Source: Ryuthela nishihirai
Lineage: Eukaryota > Arthropoda > Arachnida > Araneae > Heptathelidae
Direction of reading: 5' to 3'
Length of the DNA: 64,000 bases
Assembly (NCBI GenBank): GCA_038380435.1
Contig: JAWZYU010000028.1
Location: forward strand, 40,979,095 to 41,043,094
The first letter of the stretch is position 1. Each line of letters begins with the position of its first letter. The translations under genes and the position numbers were made by a program. Below, in pieces: positions 62,691 to 64,000 of this stretch. The notes beneath the pieces are model-generated. The model searched no databases. It was given only the letters and a program-made list of their open reading frames with translations, and was not told where the DNA came from.

Positions 62691-64000
62691 AGGTATATGC
62701 TTTTTTTTTATATGAAACATATCTTACCCTTATGTATGGTCAAAGAAGTATGAAGGAAAGGAGGAAAAGAATGTTAATGAAAATACAGCAAATGAAAGAT
62801 AAGGATGGCAGTAGTAAAGATGGAGGACAAGAGAGCAGACAAGCATCAGAGTACAGTAGGAAAAATCAGTTGAATAGTTCTTGCAATAGCAGAGAATATT
62901 CAGTAGGAGGAGGTGGATGGCGGAAATGTTCAAATCCATTTTATTGTAGCAAATGTAATGTTGAAACATCTGGAAGAATAAATTTTATGCAGCACACTGC
63001 AGGTGCAAGGCATCAGAGGAAAACTAAAAATGCTGAACAACTTACCATGGAGGAGGCAAAGGACCAGAAATGCCAAGCTGAAAAATGTAGCATGCACAAT
63101 AATGATGTAACACACATTAGCGAAGATAAGCGGTGTGGTATTGGTGATCCTTACGATAAGAATAATCGTTCAATGGATCGAAGTTCACTAAATAAAATAT
63201 TGGAAACTTCATTCCCATTTGATCATTCCTTTGCCGGCTCATTTGATTGCGACACACATACTACAGCAGAAGATAAACTATGTAGTGTTGGTGATCCTTA
63301 TAATGTAGAGGATCGTTCAATAGATCGAAACTTATTAAAAAGAACATTGGATTTGAGCCAATCATTGCCATTTGAGCATTCATGTTCTAGCTCTTGTGAC
63401 TGCAACACACGTACTACAGAAGATAAACTATGTGGTATTGTTGATCCTTATAATGAAAATGATAATTCAGTAGATCGAAGCATAAAAAGACCGTTGGAAA
63501 CTTCATTGCCATTTGATCATTCATATTCTAATACACGTATTACAGAAGATAAAATATGTGGTACTGTTGATCCTTATATTGAAAATGATGGTTCAATAGA
63601 TCGAAGCTTATTAAGAAGAGCATTGAAAGCTTCATTGCCATTTGATCATTCATGTTCTAGCTTTTGTGATTGCAACATACCTACTGCAGGAGAAGATAAA
63701 CAGTGTGGTATTGATGATGATCCTTATAATGAAGATGATCGTTCAGTAGATCAAAGCTCATTAAAAATAGCATTGGAAGCTACATTGTCATTTGATCATT
63801 CCTTCTCCGGCCCATTTGATGGCAACATATGTACCACAGATGACGCTGAACCGTGTAGTAGTGGTGATCCTTACAATGAGGAAGATGATTCAATAGATCG
63901 AAGCTCATCAAACAGAGCATTGGGAGCTTCATCGCCTTTTAATCATTCGTGTTCCAGCTCAATTGATTGCAACATACGTACCACAGAAGACGATAAACTG
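62691..64000 (+). CDS. Gene D, large exon (partial, runs off the window)
   Basis: An uninterrupted frame extends from the acceptor to the last base of the window (1310 bases). Read from ATG 62732 it gives 423 codons without a stop. The N-terminal part is charged (MKERRKRMLMKIQQMKDKDG). One U1-type finger follows, CSKCNVETSGRINFMQH then TAGARH, matching C-x2-C-x12-H-x5-H. From about 63121 the protein is built of 50-residue repeats. It is a fourth member of the local U1-finger family, on the same strand as genes A-C. The 3' end, stop codon and any further fingers are outside the window. The ATG could also be at 62750 if the upstream exon is not used. Confidence 0.75.
63121..64000 (+). repeat. 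Coding ~150-bp tandem repeat in gene D, about six units
   Basis: The signature EDKxCGxxDPYNExD-SxDRS is followed by a hydrophobic stretch, LPFDHSxSSxxDCN, and TRTT. DPY motifs fall roughly every 49-50 codons. Units are diverged from one another (unlike gene C's recent duplication), frame-preserving, and continue past the window. Confidence 0.88.

Overview
The window is animal nuclear DNA, most likely from an arthropod and possibly a chelicerate. It is AT-rich and has intron-scale gene spacing, GT/AG splice sites, AATAAA signals and no bacterial gene structure. It is crowded with tRNA-derived SINEs, palindromic TA-targeted MITEs, and Tc1/mariner and hAT remnants. The organism is inferred from the style of the transposons; no single-copy marker gene is present.

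Four coding blocks lie on the + strand, spaced 14-18 kb apart. All share the U1/JAZ-type zinc finger C-x2-C-x12-H-x5-H. Gene A has a TATA/initiator promoter and a six-codon first exon at 4.6 kb, an 8-kb intron, and a large last exon (12645-14477) with seven fingers and an eight-residue tandem repeat. Gene B (30704-33044) is a paralogue whose last exon starts at the equivalent, phase-matched splice acceptor. Most of its zinc ligands are lost, yet 757 codons stay open. Gene C (48243-51184) is built of 153-residue finger modules, split by a 4-nt deletion and followed by a decayed same-frame C-terminus. That decayed part is itself split by a 3.4-kb hAT-like element. Gene D (61.2 kb to the window end) has one finger followed by about six 50-residue repeats and runs off the end. 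The array therefore looks like a lineage-specific tandem family of putative RNA-binding zinc-finger genes at different stages of life and decay.

The space between and within the genes is mobile DNA. The main SINE (about 385 bp, A-box and B-box head, AACCC-type tail) is present in more than 30 full, truncated or nested copies, many with 9-14 bp target duplications. At four places its 3' portion has become a tandem array with units of 170, 169, 144 and 105 bp. A palindromic MITE family (about 210-220 bp) occurs alone or as 290-330 bp tandem units carrying extra hairpins. There are three degenerate Tc1-like elements, a mariner remnant, a hAT C-terminal fragment, a 2.1-kb element with about 110-bp inverted termini and an 8-bp target duplication, a degenerate multicopy arthropod gene of unknown function (10.3-11.5 kb), and minor tRNA-like repeats. 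Independent tandem repeats include a 31-bp minisatellite (24 units), a 42-bp minisatellite and a 176-bp array rich in AGGTCA half-sites.

The four zinc-finger genes are the only plausible functional genes. How they work together is not shown by the sequence. The shared exon boundary of A and B leaves open that one promoter feeds alternative terminal exons.
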